Assembly (NCBI RefSeq): GCF_014646275.1 | Contig: NZ_BMND01000017.1 | Location: forward strand, 1-64,000 | Direction of reading: 5' to 3' | From: Streptomyces kronopolitis | GTDB lineage: Bacteria; Actinomycetota; Actinomycetes; Streptomycetales; Streptomycetaceae | Length of the DNA: 64,000 nucleotides | Part shown: piece after piece, positions 17,442 to 28,293 of the stretch | How positions within the stretch are numbered: the first letter of the stretch is position 1 | How the letters are laid out: every line of letters begins with the position of its first letter | Notes under the pieces: generated by a model | Databases searched by the model: none | Seen by the model: the letters and a program-made list of their open reading frames with translations, nothing else | What the model was told of the DNA's origin: nothing | Position numbers and translations under genes: made by a program

Positions 17442-19892
17442 GTGCCGCCTGTCCCCGCCCCGCCCCGCTGGTCGCCGTCCGACTGGTCCCGCCGCGGGTT
17501 CCTCGCCGCCGGTGCGGGCCTGATCGGCCTCCCCGCCGGCGCCCTTCCCGCCCGCGCCGCAGGGGCCCTCCCCGCACCGGCCGCGCCCGCCGCGGCGGCC
17601 GGCGACGAGTTCACCGCTCTGCGTGCCCGCTGGTGCGCCCTCACCCTCGGCAGCGGCTTCGACCCCGCCGCCCCGCCGTACGCCGCGGCCCTCCAGGAGA
17701 CCGGCGCGCTCGCCGGCACCTTCCGGGCGGCCATGCGCCCGGCCGCGGACTCGCTCTGGCCGGACTGCCCCTACGACCCGCCGTCGGGCATCACCCGCAG
17801 CTACGGCCGGCTGGCCACCATGGCCCAGGCCCACGCCCAGCCCGGCACCGGCCGCACCGGCGACCCCGGCCTCGCCGAGGACGTGCTCACCGGCCTGCGC
17901 CACCTCGAAGCCACCGTCTACCGCACCGGCACCACCCGCTACGGCAACTGGTGGGAATGGCAGATCGGCAGCCCACGGCTCCTGCTCGACACCCTCGCCC
18001 TCCTCGACGAGCACCTGCCGGGCGGCGTGCCCGGCGACCTGCGCGAGCGCTGCCTCGCCGCCGTCGACCACTTCGTCCCCGACGACGCGCTCGGCGACTA
18101 TTCCGGCACCAGCACCGGCGCCAACCGCGTCGACCTGTGCCGGGTCGTCGCGCTGCGCGGCGTCCTCGGCCGCGCCCCCGACCGGATCGCGCTGGCCCGC
18201 GACGCGCTCTCCCCGGTCTTCCCCTACGTCACCCGGGGCGACGGCCTCTACGCCGACGGCTCCTTCGTCCAGCACACCTGGGTCGCCTACTCCGGTACCT
18301 ACGGCGCCGTCCTGCTGGACGGCCTGGGGCGGCTGTTCACCCTGCTCGGCGGCTCGTCCTGGCAGATCACCGACCCGGCGCGGCAGCTGGCCCTCGACAG
18401 CGTCGAGCGGGCGTACGCCCCGCTGCTCCACAACGGGCTGATGATGGACTGCGTCAACGGGCGTGCCATCAGCCGCGGTTACCTGCGCGCCGACGAACGG
18501 CAGATCATGCGCAGCGACCACTACCACGGGCACGCGCTGATCGCCGCCGTCGCGCTGCTCGCCGAGGGTGCGAGCGCCGCCGAGCGGGACCGCTGGCACG
18601 CCATGATCAAGGGCTGGACCGCCCGCGACCGGACGCTGCCGGTCCTCACCGACCGGCAGTACACGGTCGCCGACCTCGCCCGCCTGCACGCCATCGCCGA
18701 CCGCGTGGTGCCCGCCGCCCCCGAGCCCGTCGGCCACCGGCTCTTCCCCGCCATGGACCGGGCCGTGCACCGCCGCCCCGGCTGGGCCGCGGGACTGGCC
18801 ATGGCCTCGGACCGGATCACGTACTACGAGAACGGCAACGGCGAGAACCCGCGCGGCTGGCACACCGGCGCCGGGATGCTCTCCTGGTGGGGCGCGGACT
18901 TCGGCGGCGACCAGTACACCGACGCCTTCTGGCCCACCGTCGACCCCTACCGGCTCCCCGGCACCACCGTGTCCACCAAGCGGCTGGCCGACAACGAGGG
19001 CGGCGGCTGGGGCGAGCCCAAGCCCGCCGCGCGCTGGGTCGGCGGCACCACCGACGGCGAGTTCGCCGCGCTCGGCCAGGACCTGCGCGGCCTGTCCTCG
19101 ACGCTCACCGCCAGGAAGTCCTGGTTCGCCCTCGCGGACTGCGTGGTGTGCCTGGGCGCCGGGATCACCGCCCGCGACGGGGTGCCGGCCGAGACGATCG
19201 TCGACAACCGCTGCCTGGGCGAGCGGGGCACCGCCGCGCTCACCGTCGACGGGGTACGGCAGCCCGGCACGCTCGGCGCGGCCCGCACCTTCCGCCGCGC
19301 CCACTGGGCCCACCTCGCCGGCCACGGCGGCTACGTCTTCCCCGGCGGCGCCCCCCTGACGGCGCTGCGCGAGGCCCGCACCGGCTGCTGGCACGACATC
19401 AACACCACCTCCTCCACCCGCCCGTTCACCCGCCGCTACCTCACCCTCTGGCACGACCACGGCACCGACCCCACCGACGCCGGCTACGCCTATCTGCTGA
19501 TGCCGGGCGCCACCCCCCGCGCCCTGGCCGCCCGCGCCGCCGACCGGCACTGGCTGGCGGTGCTCGCCAATGACGCCGCCCGGCAGGCCGTCGCCGTCCG
19601 CCGGCTCGGCGTCACGGCCGCGAACTTCTGGCGGGCGGGGAGCGCCGGGCCGCTCACCGCCGACGGCCCGGCGAGCGTGCTGGTCCGGGCCGGGCGCCGG
19701 ACGGCGCGGCTGTGCGTGGCCGCCCCGGAGCGTTCCGGGGAGCCGCTGGAGATCACCTGGTCCCGGTCGGTGCGCGCGGTGCTCGGCCACGATCCGGCGA
19801 TCGAGGTGCTGGCCACCGGGCCCGCCCTCCGGCTGCGCGTGGCCCCCGGCACCGCCTGCGCCACCCACACCTGCACGGTCCGGCCGGGCTGA
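17442..19892 (+). CDS. Tat-exported polysaccharide lyase family 8 protein
   Basis: This 816-residue enzyme is predicted to cleave uronate polysaccharides (hyaluronate, chondroitin or xanthan type) by beta-elimination outside the cell. A twin-arginine signal (SRRGFLAAGAGLIGLPAG, near residue 17) precedes an alpha-toroid domain with NWWEWQIGSPRLLLDT. The catalytic Asn (GAN, about 228), His (QHTWVAY, about 278) and Tyr (about 287) keep the Asn-His-Tyr spacing of characterised Streptomyces hyaluronan lyase as I recall it. The middle and C-terminal beta domains include RRPGWAAGLAMASDR and FWPTVDPYRLPGTTV. The GTG at 17442 follows GGAGAGGA. It stands alone between yceI and accB. Confidence 0.88.
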   Translation: MPPVPAPPRWSPSDWSRRGFLAAGAGLIGLPAGALPARAAGALPAPAAPAAAAGDEFTALRARWCALTLGSGFDPAAPPYAAALQETGALAGTFRAAMRPAADSLWPDCPYDPPSGITRSYGRLATMAQAHAQPGTGRTGDPGLAEDVLTGLRHLEATVYRTGTTRYGNWWEWQIGSPRLLLDTLALLDEHLPGGVPGDLRERCLAAVDHFVPDDALGDYSGTSTGANRVDLCRVVALRGVLGRAPDRIALARDALSPVFPYVTRGDGLYADGSFVQHTWVAYSGTYGAVLLDGLGRLFTLLGGSSWQITDPARQLALDSVERAYAPLLHNGLMMDCVNGRAISRGYLRADERQIMRSDHYHGHALIAAVALLAEGASAAERDRWHAMIKGWTARDRTLPVLTDRQYTVADLARLHAIADRVVPAAPEPVGHRLFPAMDRAVHRRPGWAAGLAMASDRITYYENGNGENPRGWHTGAGMLSWWGADFGGDQYTDAFWPTVDPYRLPGTTVSTKRLADNEGGGWGEPKPAARWVGGTTDGEFAALGQDLRGLSSTLTARKSWFALADCVVCLGAGITARDGVPAETIVDNRCLGERGTAALTVDGVRQPGTLGAARTFRRAHWAHLAGHGGYVFPGGAPLTALREARTGCWHDINTTSSTRPFTRRYLTLWHDHGTDPTDAGYAYLLMPGATPRALAARAADRHWLAVLANDAARQAVAVRRLGVTAANFWRAGSAGPLTADGPASVLVRAGRRTARLCVAAPERSGEPLEITWSRSVRAVLGHDPAIEVLATGPALRLRVAPGTACATHTCTVRPG

Positions 19893-20012
19893 CGCCGCCC
19901 CGCCGCCCCGCCGGCTCAGGGCGCGCCCCTTTGGTGAGACCCCTACATTTGTCGGCACCGTACAGACCCGGCGCGGCCCCGCCACCCGAACGGGCGCCGG
20001 AGCGCGGGGCAC

Positions 20013-20031
20013 GTACAGCGCGGTTCTGTAC
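20013..20031. promoter_or_regulatory. palindrome upstream of accB
   Basis: GTACAG-N7-CTGTAC has perfect six-base arms and lies about 80 bp upstream of the accB start in the 218-bp gap after the lyase gene. It is a candidate repressor operator for the essential carboxylase operon. The regulator is unknown. Confidence 0.5.
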
Positions 20032-20110
20032 TGCCTGCCCACCAAATCGCGTGCGACGTTGTACGAAACCGACATCGGTACGGGACGCCTCGCGCACGTA
20101 CCGTCGATAC

Positions 20111-21694
<1,584 letters not shown>

Positions 21695-21745
21695 CCACCC
21701 CGCAACCGCACCAGGCCGCACGCCACCGCGACGACGGAGAAGACC

Positions 21746-21949
21746 GTGACCCCTGTGAACACCGACCCCATCCGCGTGGAGAAGGGGCAGGCCAGCGAGG
21801 AAGAGCTGGCCGCCCTGACCGCCGTCCTGCTCGCCCGCGCCGCCCACCGGCCCGCGGAGGCCCCGGCCGGCCCGCGCGCCACCGCCGCCCGCTGGCGCCG
21901 CCTGGAGCGCCAGAACGGCTTCCACGGCGCGACCAGCTGGCAGCGCTGA
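21746..21949 (+). CDS. accE: acyl-CoA carboxylase epsilon subunit
   Basis: This 67-residue protein starts at a GTG 51 bp after accB. It has the AccE/PccE pattern: an N-terminal IRVEKGQASEEELAALTAVL helix region, a Pro/Ala linker, and a C-terminal Trp/Arg motif (ARWRRLERQNGFHGATSWQR). Epsilon subunits occur only in actinobacteria and stabilise the carboxylase complex. Gene order and motif make the call secure despite the small size. Confidence 0.9.
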   Translation: MTPVNTDPIRVEKGQASEEELAALTAVLLARAAHRPAEAPAGPRATAARWRRLERQNGFHGATSWQR

Positions 21950-21988
21950 CACCGGCGCCGTAACGCACCGGGCGCCCACCGCACCCAC

Positions 21989-22021
21989 GACGGGCCCGCA
22001 GCCATGTGCTGCGGGCCCGTC
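21989..22021 (+). terminator. terminator after accE
   Basis: GACGGGCCCGCAG / CTGCGGGCCCGTC arms with a seven-base loop lie 40 bp after accE. The rest of the gap to 22308 (359 bp in all) contains no gene; it includes a small CCCC/GGGG hairpin near 22195-22205, probably in the leader of the next gene. Confidence 0.8.
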
Positions 22022-22308
22022 GCCGTGCGCGCCCGCGGGACGCCCGCCTCTCGGCGGCATTCCGGCGACATGTCGCTGAACACCCGGCATACCGCCGAAC
22101 AGCCCCCGAATCCGCGGGATATGAGCCCACATCGCTTTTCGGACCGGGTGTTCCGGTTTGGCAGGGTGCGGCCGGAATGACGCGTAGATTCACCCCAACC
22201 CTGGGGAGCGGAGCTGCGCAAGGCACCCCGCCCGTGCTGGCATGCGCTCGTCATTCCTCTCCTGATGTTCCGCGCCGCGGGCCACAGGACGACCGGAAGG
22301 AAGAGCCC

Positions 22309-22968
22309 ATGCTCAGCAGGCTCAGTGCGGGTGCCGCGGTGGCGGCATCGTTGCTCCTCACCGGATCGGCATCCCCCACGACCGCAGCAGGGTTCGGTGA
22401 CGAACCGCCGACCGGAAAGATCACGATAACCGTCGCCACGGTCAACGGATCGGGCTGCAGACCCGGCAGCGCCGCCGTCGCCATCGCCCCCGACAACACC
22501 GCCTTCACCGTCACGTACAGCGAATACCTCGCCCAGGCGGGCGCCGGCACCAAGCCCACCGACTCCCGCAAGAACTGCCAGATCGCCCTGAACGTGCACG
22601 TCCCGCAGGGGTTCACCTACGCCATCGCCCGGGCCGACTACCGCGGCTACGCCTCGCTGGCCCGGGGCGCCAGGGGACTGGAGCAGGCCGGCTACTACTT
22701 CCAGGGCCAGGCGCAGACGGCCCGTAAGAGCCACACCTTCGTCGGCGCCTACGACGCCAACTGGCAGACCTCCGACGAGACCGATGTCGACGCGCTCGTG
22801 TACGCCCCCTGCGGCGAGGAGCGCTACTTCAACATCAACACCGAGATGCGGGTGGACGCCAAGTCCTCCGACCCCAAGGCCACCAGCTACATGGCCATGG
22901 ACTCCACCGACGGCAGCATCAACACCGTCTACCACTTCGCGTGGAAGGAGTGCCCCGCCCGCAAGTGA
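22309..22968 (+). CDS. secreted DUF4360 protein
   Basis: This 219-residue protein has a Sec signal peptide (MLSRLSAGAAVAASLLLTGS, cleavage probably after TTAAG near residue 27) and a DUF4360-like domain: ITVATVNGSGCRPGSAAVAI near the start, GTKPTDSRKNCQIALNVHVP and HFAWKECPARK at the end. Four cysteines could form disulphides. The family is common in fungi and actinobacteria, function unknown. GGAAGGAAG precedes the ATG. It converges on the conservon and is followed by two hairpins. Confidence 0.82.
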   Translation: MLSRLSAGAAVAASLLLTGSASPTTAAGFGDEPPTGKITITVATVNGSGCRPGSAAVAIAPDNTAFTVTYSEYLAQAGAGTKPTDSRKNCQIALNVHVPQGFTYAIARADYRGYASLARGARGLEQAGYYFQGQAQTARKSHTFVGAYDANWQTSDETDVDALVYAPCGEERYFNINTEMRVDAKSSDPKATSYMAMDSTDGSINTVYHFAWKECPARK

Positions 22969-22979
22969 GGCCCGCACCC

Positions 22980-23018
22980 CGGCCACGGGCCCCAGGGCCG
23001 CGCACGGGCCCGTGGCCG
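22980..23018. terminator. hairpin 1 after DUF4360 gene
   Basis: CGGCCACGGGCCC / GGGCCCGTGGCCG arms lie 11 bp after the stop codon. Confidence 0.65.
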
Positions 23019-23026
23019 GGTACGAC

Positions 23027-23062
23027 GAAGGCCCCCGCACCGGTCAGGTGTGGGGGCCTTTC
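23027..23062. terminator. hairpin 2, convergent terminator
   Basis: GAAGGCCCCCGCAC / GTGTGGGGGCCTTTC arms sit between the convergent DUF4360 and cvnD genes and can act for both. Confidence 0.75.
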
Positions 23063-23103
23063 GTCATACGGCGTGCGGGCACCGGGTGCCCGGTGGCCGG
23101 GGG

Positions 23104-23682
23104 CTAGCGCAGGCGGGCCATCAGCGCGTGCTCCACGAGCGTGATGAGCGCGCTCTTGGCCTCGCTGCGGTGCCGCGCGTCGGTGATGATGATCGGCGCG
23201 TCCGGGCCGATCTGGAGCGCCTCGCGCACCTCGTCGGGCGTGTACGGCTGGTGGCCGTCGAAGCCGTTGAGGGCGATCACGAACGGCAGGCCGCTGTTCT
23301 CGAAGTAGTCGACCGCGGGGAAGCAGTCGGCCAGCCGCCGGGTGTCGACCAGCACCACGGCGCCGATCGCGCCGCGGACCAGGTCGTCCCACATGAACCA
23401 GAAGCGGTCCTGGCCCGGCGTACCGAAGAGGTAGAGGATCAGGTCCTGGTCCAGGGTGATCCGGCCGAAGTCCATCGCCACGGTCGTGGTCGTCTTGTCC
23501 GGCGCGTGCGTGAGGTCGTCGATGCCCGCCGAGGCGGAGGTCATGACGGCTTCGGTGCGCAGCGGGTTGATCTCTGAGACGGCCCCGACGAACGTGGTCT
23601 TGCCCACGCCGAAGCCGCCCGCCACCACGATTTTCGCGGAGGTGGTGGAGCGGGCTGCACCGCTAGAGCTTGCGAAGTCCAC
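23104..23682 (-). CDS. cvnD: conservon GTP-binding protein CvnD (second conservon)
   Basis: This 192-residue small Ras-like GTPase has Walker A GGFGVGKTT near residue 24, the switch II-like LFGTPGQDRFWFMWDD and the base-specificity NGFDG region. In conservons, CvnA-D associate at the membrane in a complex likened to eukaryotic G-protein-coupled systems. The GTG start overlaps the end of cvnC by 20 bp, indicating coupling. It differs from the CvnD encoded at 28294-28887 at only about ten positions in the GTPase domain. The first 67 bases from its 3' end are identical in both copies. Confidence 0.92.
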   Translation of the reverse strand: MDFASSSGAARSTTSAKIVVAGGFGVGKTTFVGAVSEINPLRTEAVMTSASAGIDDLTHAPDKTTTTVAMDFGRITLDQDLILYLFGTPGQDRFWFMWDDLVRGAIGAVVLVDTRRLADCFPAVDYFENSGLPFVIALNGFDGHQPYTPDEVREALQIGPDAPIIITDARHRSEAKSALITLVEHALMARLR

Positions 23683-24274
23683 TGAGCACCCTTTCGAGCA
23701 GTGTCACATCTGGCTGTCCGCCGGCGGTCTCGTCCCCGCCGGGCTGATGGATGGCGACGAGTCCGGCCTCCGCCAGGTCGGCGACGAGGATCCGGGCGAC
23801 GCCGAGGGGGATGGAGAGTAGCGCGGAGATCTCGGCAACGGACTTGATCTCGCGGCAGAGGTGGCAGATGCGTTGGTGCTCCGGCAGCTGGCCCTGCATC
23901 CGGGAGGGGTCGGCGGTCGTGCTGACCAGCGCCTCGATGGCGAGCTGGTAGCGCGGCCGGGTCCGGCCTCCGGTCATGGCGTACGGGCGCACGAGCGGGT
24001 TGTTCGCGCCGGTGGAGGCGGGCTCGGGAGCCCGCCGCTGCGGCTGCACCGGCTGGATGCGCGGTGCCTGCGGCTGGTCGTACACCGATGGCTCGTACGG
24101 CTGGGAGTCGTACGGCCGGGGCTGCTGCTGCGATCGCGGCGGCTGCTGCGGTTGGGGCCGCTGCCGCCGCTGGGTCGGCGCGGACGGGAAGTTGAAGCGG
24201 TTGTGATGGGTCTCGCCCACAGGCCCGGACTCCTGTCCGGAACCATACGGGTATCCGCTCGGGGGCGTTGCCAC
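23663..24274 (-). CDS. cvnC: conservon DUF742 protein CvnC (second conservon)
   Basis: This 203-residue protein has a long Pro/Gln/Arg-rich N-terminus (residues 1-90) and a C-terminal DUF742 domain with a winged-helix-like region (RPYAMTGGRTRPRYQLAIEA through IPLGVARILVADLAEAGLVA). The GTG at 24274 follows GGAGGAG; a longer frame from 24316 lacks a good site. In the cvnD-C-B-A unit CvnC is an adaptor of the membrane complex. The N-terminal extension is about 65 residues longer than in the neighbouring conservon copy. Confidence 0.9.
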   Translation of the reverse strand: MATPPSGYPYGSGQESGPVGETHHNRFNFPSAPTQRRQRPQPQQPPRSQQQPRPYDSQPYEPSVYDQPQAPRIQPVQPQRRAPEPASTGANNPLVRPYAMTGGRTRPRYQLAIEALVSTTADPSRMQGQLPEHQRICHLCREIKSVAEISALLSIPLGVARILVADLAEAGLVAIHQPGGDETAGGQPDVTLLERVLSGLRKL

Positions 24275-24358
24275 GTCTCCTCCTCCAACTTGCCTGTCTG
24301 ACGCCGGTCGCGCCACCGAACCATAAGGCGCGGTGGCGGGAAACGCACTGCCTGTTTG

Positions 24359-24772
24359 TTAGTTGAGAAGGCTGCCCTGCAGTTCTGCGCGCAGGTCCGG
24401 CGTCAGGACCGTGCCCGCGCGGTCGACCAGCAGGGCCATCTCGTAGCCGACCAGGCCGATGTCGCACTCGGGGTGTGCGAGCACGGCCAGCGACGATCCG
24501 TCGGAGACGGACATGATGAAGAGGAAACCGCGTTCCATCTCCACCACGGTCTGGTTGACGCTTCCGCCTTCGAAGATGCGGGACGCGCCGGAGGTCAGCG
24601 AGGTGAGGCCGGAGGCCACCGCCGCCAACTGATCGGCTCTGTCACGAGGGAAGCCCTCGGACATGGCGAGGAGGAGACCGTCCGCGGAGACCACGACCGT
24701 GTGGGACACCCCGGGGGTGTTGTCCACGAAGTTGGTGATCAACCAGTTCAGATTCTGCGCCGCCTGGCTCAT
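24359..24772 (-). CDS. cvnB: conservon roadblock/LC7 protein CvnB (second conservon)
   Basis: This 137-residue roadblock/LC7-domain protein (NLNWLITNFVDNTPGVSHTV, SADGLLLAMSEGFPRDRADQ, VVEMERGFLFIMSVSDGSSL) is the MglB-like partner expected to modulate the CvnD GTPase. The ATG at 24772 is used; it matches the copy at 29383-29796. The two CvnB proteins are identical except for the last residue (Asn here, His there). Blocks of 89 bp and 80 bp are identical at the DNA level. It starts 10 bp after the cvnA stop. Confidence 0.93.
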   Translation of the reverse strand: MSQAAQNLNWLITNFVDNTPGVSHTVVVSADGLLLAMSEGFPRDRADQLAAVASGLTSLTSGASRIFEGGSVNQTVVEMERGFLFIMSVSDGSSLAVLAHPECDIGLVGYEMALLVDRAGTVLTPDLRAELQGSLLN

Positions 24773-24782
24773 CGGGCTCACA

Positions 24783-27700
24783 CTAACGCTCCTGATCGTA
24801 GGTGCTGCCGGGGCCGTAGCCCTGTTGGTCATTCTGGGGGACCCCGGAGGGGTCCGTGCCGACGTTGCGTCCCTGCTGGACGCCGCGGCGCAGGTTACTC
24901 AGCCTGCCGCGGACGTCCTCCGGGGCGCGGGAGACCTGGGGGCCGCCCTGCGGGGTCTGCTCCGCGGCACCTTCGACCAGGTTGGCCTTGGGCACCCGCC
25001 GGGGGAGGCCGGAGGAGGTGACTCCGCCCGCCTTCGGCTCGCGCAGCTGCTCCGCCCGCTCCCAGCGCTCGTCGTTGGAGCTGCGCCAGTCGGTACCGTC
25101 CTGGCCGGTCTCCGGCGGGCTCCCCTGCTGCTGCACCTGCGGTGCCTGCTGGTCGCGGCCTCCGCGGCGCGGAAGGCCGGCGTCCGTCAGCGGGTGGGCG
25201 TCGCTCGGTGTGGGGCCCGGACGCTCGAATGGTACGCGCTCGGGGGCGTCAGCGGGAGCGGCAGTTGCATTCCGGTCAGATTCCGCTTCGGTCCCGAAGT
25301 AGCCCTCGAATGCAGGGCGTTCGCTCCACTCGTCCGGCCGGGCCGGCTCGTGGGAGACGTATGGCTGCTGGCCGGTGGTCTCCGCGAAGCCGGGGCCGGG
25401 GAACGACTGGTGCCCGGGGGCCCGGTCGTCGTAGAGCGGTTGATCGGCTTCCGCATATGCCTGGCCGGAGTAGCCCTGTGCCGGACCGGGGAAGTCCTGG
25501 TAGTTCTCGGCCGGCGGCACCTCGTCGCGGAACAGCGGACGGTCACCGCCGACCGGCTGGTCACCGGAGGTCTGCGCCTCCAGCGCGGCCCGGCGCTCCT
25601 CGCGGAACAGCGAGCGGCCCACCATGTCCAGGTCCCCGTTGTCCGGGCGCCCGTAGCGGCTGTCGTCGAAGCCCAGCTCGGCGGCGGTGCGCTGCCGGTC
25701 CTCGTACGCGTCGTGCTGGTGCTCGGGGACGATCCGGGAGACCGTGAAGTCGTCGTCGAACCGCTCCTCGCCACCGCCACCGTGGGTGATCGCCTCGGGC
25801 AGCATGACCAGGGACGTGGTGCCCGCCTGCTCGCCGGAGGGGCGCAGCTGCACCCGGATCCCGTGCCGGTCGGCCAGCCGGCCGACCACGAACAGGCCCA
25901 TGCGCTGGGAGATCGCGGCATCCACGCTCGGCGGGTTGGCCAGCTTGTGGTTGATGTCCGCGAAGTCCTCGGGGGTGAGCCCGATGCCCTTGTCGTGGAT
26001 CTCGATCATCACCCGGCCGTCGGGCAGCCGGGTCGCGGCCACCCGCACCTTGGTCTGCGGGGAGGAGAACGTGGTGGCGTTCTCCAGCAGCTCGGACAGC
26101 AGGTGCACGAGGTCGGTCACGGCGGTGCCGTGGATCTCGCTCTCGGGGACGCCGGTGAGGTCTATTCGCTCGTACGACTCGACCTCACTGATCGCCGCCC
26201 GCAGCACGTCCACCAGCGGCACCGGCTGGTTCCAGCGGCGGCCGGGCTCCTCGCCCGCGAGGATGAGGAGGTTCTCGCCGTTGCGCCGCATGCGGGTGGC
26301 CAGGTGGTCGAGCCGGAAGAGGCTCTCCAGCTGGTCCGGGTCCGCCTCGTTGTTCTCCAGGTCGGTGATCAGCTCCAGCTGGCGCTCGATCAGACCCTGG
26401 TTGCGGCTGGAGAGGTTGGTGAAGATCGCGTTGACGTTGCCCCGCAGCAGCGCCTGCTCGGCGGCGAGCCGGACGGCCTCGCGGTGGACCTGGTCGAAGG
26501 CCCGGGCGACCTCGCCGATCTCGTCGGTGGTGGCGATCGGGATGGGCGTCACACGGGTGTCGACCCGGCCCGGGTCCGTCCGGGAGAGCTGGTCGACCAG
26601 CATCGGCAGCCGCTGCTCGGCGATGCCGAAGGCGGCGGTGCGCAGCTGGCGCATGTTGCGGCTCATCCGGCGGGCCATCAGCCCGGCCACGACGAAGGCG
26701 ATGATCAGCGCGGCGAGCACGATGCCGGAGTCGACGAAGGTCGACTGGCGGGCGTCGTCGGAGATCTGCGCCGCCTCGTTCACGGCCTTGTCCGCCAGGT
26801 CCTTCTCGATGGACCGGTACATGTTGAACTTGCCGGTCGCCGAGGCGAAGTAGCTGTCGGAGGTGATGCCGCGGGTGCTCAGGGCCTCCGGCGCCGCGCC
26901 GCTGGCGATCAGCGTCGACATCTGGTCGATCGACGGCGGCGTACGGAACGGCCGGCCGGTGGCCTGGGCCTGCTCCTTCGCCTGGGCGATCTTGCGCTGG
27001 GCGGCCGACTTGAGCGCGGCGGCGTCCTTGTTCAGCCGGGAGACGTCCTCGGGCATGCCGCCGGAGGTGTACTCGCCGATGGCGATGCCCTCCAGGTAGC
27101 GGTACGACGCGAAGGCGGTCAGCTGCAGCTTGTGCTCCTTGCCGCCCTGCGGGGACGCCGGGTCGACCAGGAGGTGGGTGCCGATGGACCGCTCCAGCGA
27201 CTCGGCGGCCTTGGCCAGCGAGATGGCGTAGACGGTACGGCCGTAGGAGGTGATGTTGCCGGTGCCCAGGCCGAGTTCGTTGGCGAACTCCATCAGCGGG
27301 TGCTGGACCTCGACGTAGCCCTCCTCGGTCTGCACACCGTGCAGCCGCGAGGTGTAGGCGACCTGGCGCAGCTTCTGGAGCTTGGGCTCGACCTTCTCGA
27401 AGGAGGTGTACCGGCGCTTGAGGCCCGGCTTGTCGGGCATGGCCTTGGCGGCGTCGTGGAACTTGGCGGCGGCGGCGTCGGTGGCGTCCCGCGCCTCCTG
27501 CACGACCGGGTCGTCCTTCTTGCCCTTCAACAGCGGCGCCGCGGTGCGGTCCCGCTCGTCGATCATGGCGGTGCTGTAGGAGAGCGCGGCCCGCACGAGC
27601 TTCGCGGTGTTCTCCGCGTCCTGCGCCTCCTGCCAGGTGGCGAACGAACTGTCCACCCGCAGACCGCCGAATACCAGGGCGAGCAGCACAGGAATCAGCA

Positions 27701-27881
27701 GAATGGCGTTCAGGCGGGTAGCCACCCGCCAGTTGCGCGGGGAGTACTTCCCGCCGCTGACCGGAGGCTTCGCGACCGTATTTTCGGGCGCGTCGGAAGC
27801 CGGTACGCCACCTCTGGGTGGCGGGGTGAAGTTGCCCCGCCGCGGTTCCTGCGGCTCGGGGCTCTCCTTGCTTCGCCTCAC
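24783..27881 (-). CDS. cvnA: conservon sensor kinase-like protein CvnA (second conservon)
   Basis: This 1032-residue membrane protein has a cytoplasmic N-terminus, transmembrane helix 1 (residues about 58-75), a large extracytoplasmic nitrate/nitrite-sensor-like helical domain (76-380), helix 2 (384-403), HAMP, a helical region with LDHLATRMRRNGENLLILAG (about 525-542) and an HATPase_c domain (N box LLENAT about 599, DKGIGL about 630). The last 330 residues are disordered and Pro/Gln/Asp-rich. It is the receptor-like component of the conservon. The GTG start follows GAGAGG, in the same arrangement as in the sister gene. Confidence 0.92.
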   Translation of the reverse strand: MRRSKESPEPQEPRRGNFTPPPRGGVPASDAPENTVAKPPVSGGKYSPRNWRVATRLNAILLIPVLLALVFGGLRVDSSFATWQEAQDAENTAKLVRAALSYSTAMIDERDRTAAPLLKGKKDDPVVQEARDATDAAAAKFHDAAKAMPDKPGLKRRYTSFEKVEPKLQKLRQVAYTSRLHGVQTEEGYVEVQHPLMEFANELGLGTGNITSYGRTVYAISLAKAAESLERSIGTHLLVDPASPQGGKEHKLQLTAFASYRYLEGIAIGEYTSGGMPEDVSRLNKDAAALKSAAQRKIAQAKEQAQATGRPFRTPPSIDQMSTLIASGAAPEALSTRGITSDSYFASATGKFNMYRSIEKDLADKAVNEAAQISDDARQSTFVDSGIVLAALIIAFVVAGLMARRMSRNMRQLRTAAFGIAEQRLPMLVDQLSRTDPGRVDTRVTPIPIATTDEIGEVARAFDQVHREAVRLAAEQALLRGNVNAIFTNLSSRNQGLIERQLELITDLENNEADPDQLESLFRLDHLATRMRRNGENLLILAGEEPGRRWNQPVPLVDVLRAAISEVESYERIDLTGVPESEIHGTAVTDLVHLLSELLENATTFSSPQTKVRVAATRLPDGRVMIEIHDKGIGLTPEDFADINHKLANPPSVDAAISQRMGLFVVGRLADRHGIRVQLRPSGEQAGTTSLVMLPEAITHGGGGEERFDDDFTVSRIVPEHQHDAYEDRQRTAAELGFDDSRYGRPDNGDLDMVGRSLFREERRAALEAQTSGDQPVGGDRPLFRDEVPPAENYQDFPGPAQGYSGQAYAEADQPLYDDRAPGHQSFPGPGFAETTGQQPYVSHEPARPDEWSERPAFEGYFGTEAESDRNATAAPADAPERVPFERPGPTPSDAHPLTDAGLPRRGGRDQQAPQVQQQGSPPETGQDGTDWRSSNDERWERAEQLREPKAGGVTSSGLPRRVPKANLVEGAAEQTPQGGPQVSRAPEDVRGRLSNLRRGVQQGRNVGTDPSGVPQNDQQGYGPGSTYDQER

Positions 27882-28241
27882 TCGACCAACAACCTCTCGG
27901 CGCCGGCACTGATTTGCTGTGCCGTTTCTTCTGGGCGTTCCTACTCCGGAGTTTCAGCGAATTTCAGCACGTCAGGGCGGTGCGTTCCAAACACTGGGGA
28001 AAGCCGGAGCGGGCCCGGAAGTGCCTTAGATAAAAGGGGCGTTAAGGGCGAGCCGCGCCAAAGTGCGAGACGAATGTGAGCGCAGCGAAGCCGGGCATGC
28101 GCGCGGGGTGTCGAAACCCCTGGGATTCACTGTCGAAACGTTATGAAGCAAATTTGTCGGCGTGTCGAAGGACACAGATCGACTGGCGGATGCCGGGAAC
28201 TCGCCCGGGGCAGAGCGGTCCGCCCAAGTGGTGACAACTGC
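27882..28241. other. intergenic region upstream of the second cvnA
   Basis: About 360 bp between cvnA (minus strand) and the next conservon's terminator. It is clearly lower in GC than the genes and presumably holds the promoter for the downstream conservon (cvnA-B-C-D at 27881-23104). No open frame looks coding. No clear -35/-10 pair was found. Confidence 0.5.
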
Positions 28242-28277
28242 CGTACGGCCCGCGCCGGATGCCGGGCGGGCCGTACG
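28242..28277 (-). terminator. terminator after cvnD of the first conservon
   Basis: Perfect twelve-base arms CGTACGGCCCGC / GCGGGCCGTACG lie 17 bp past the cvnD stop, separating the two conservons into distinct transcription units. Confidence 0.75.
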
Positions 28278-28293
28278 TGCGGCCTGGTGCGGC

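Noticed and set aside
22169..22308. Possible riboswitch (cyclic di-AMP type) before the DUF4360 gene
   Set aside because: Only a small CCCC/GGGG hairpin is visible; the conserved riboswitch core could not be matched.
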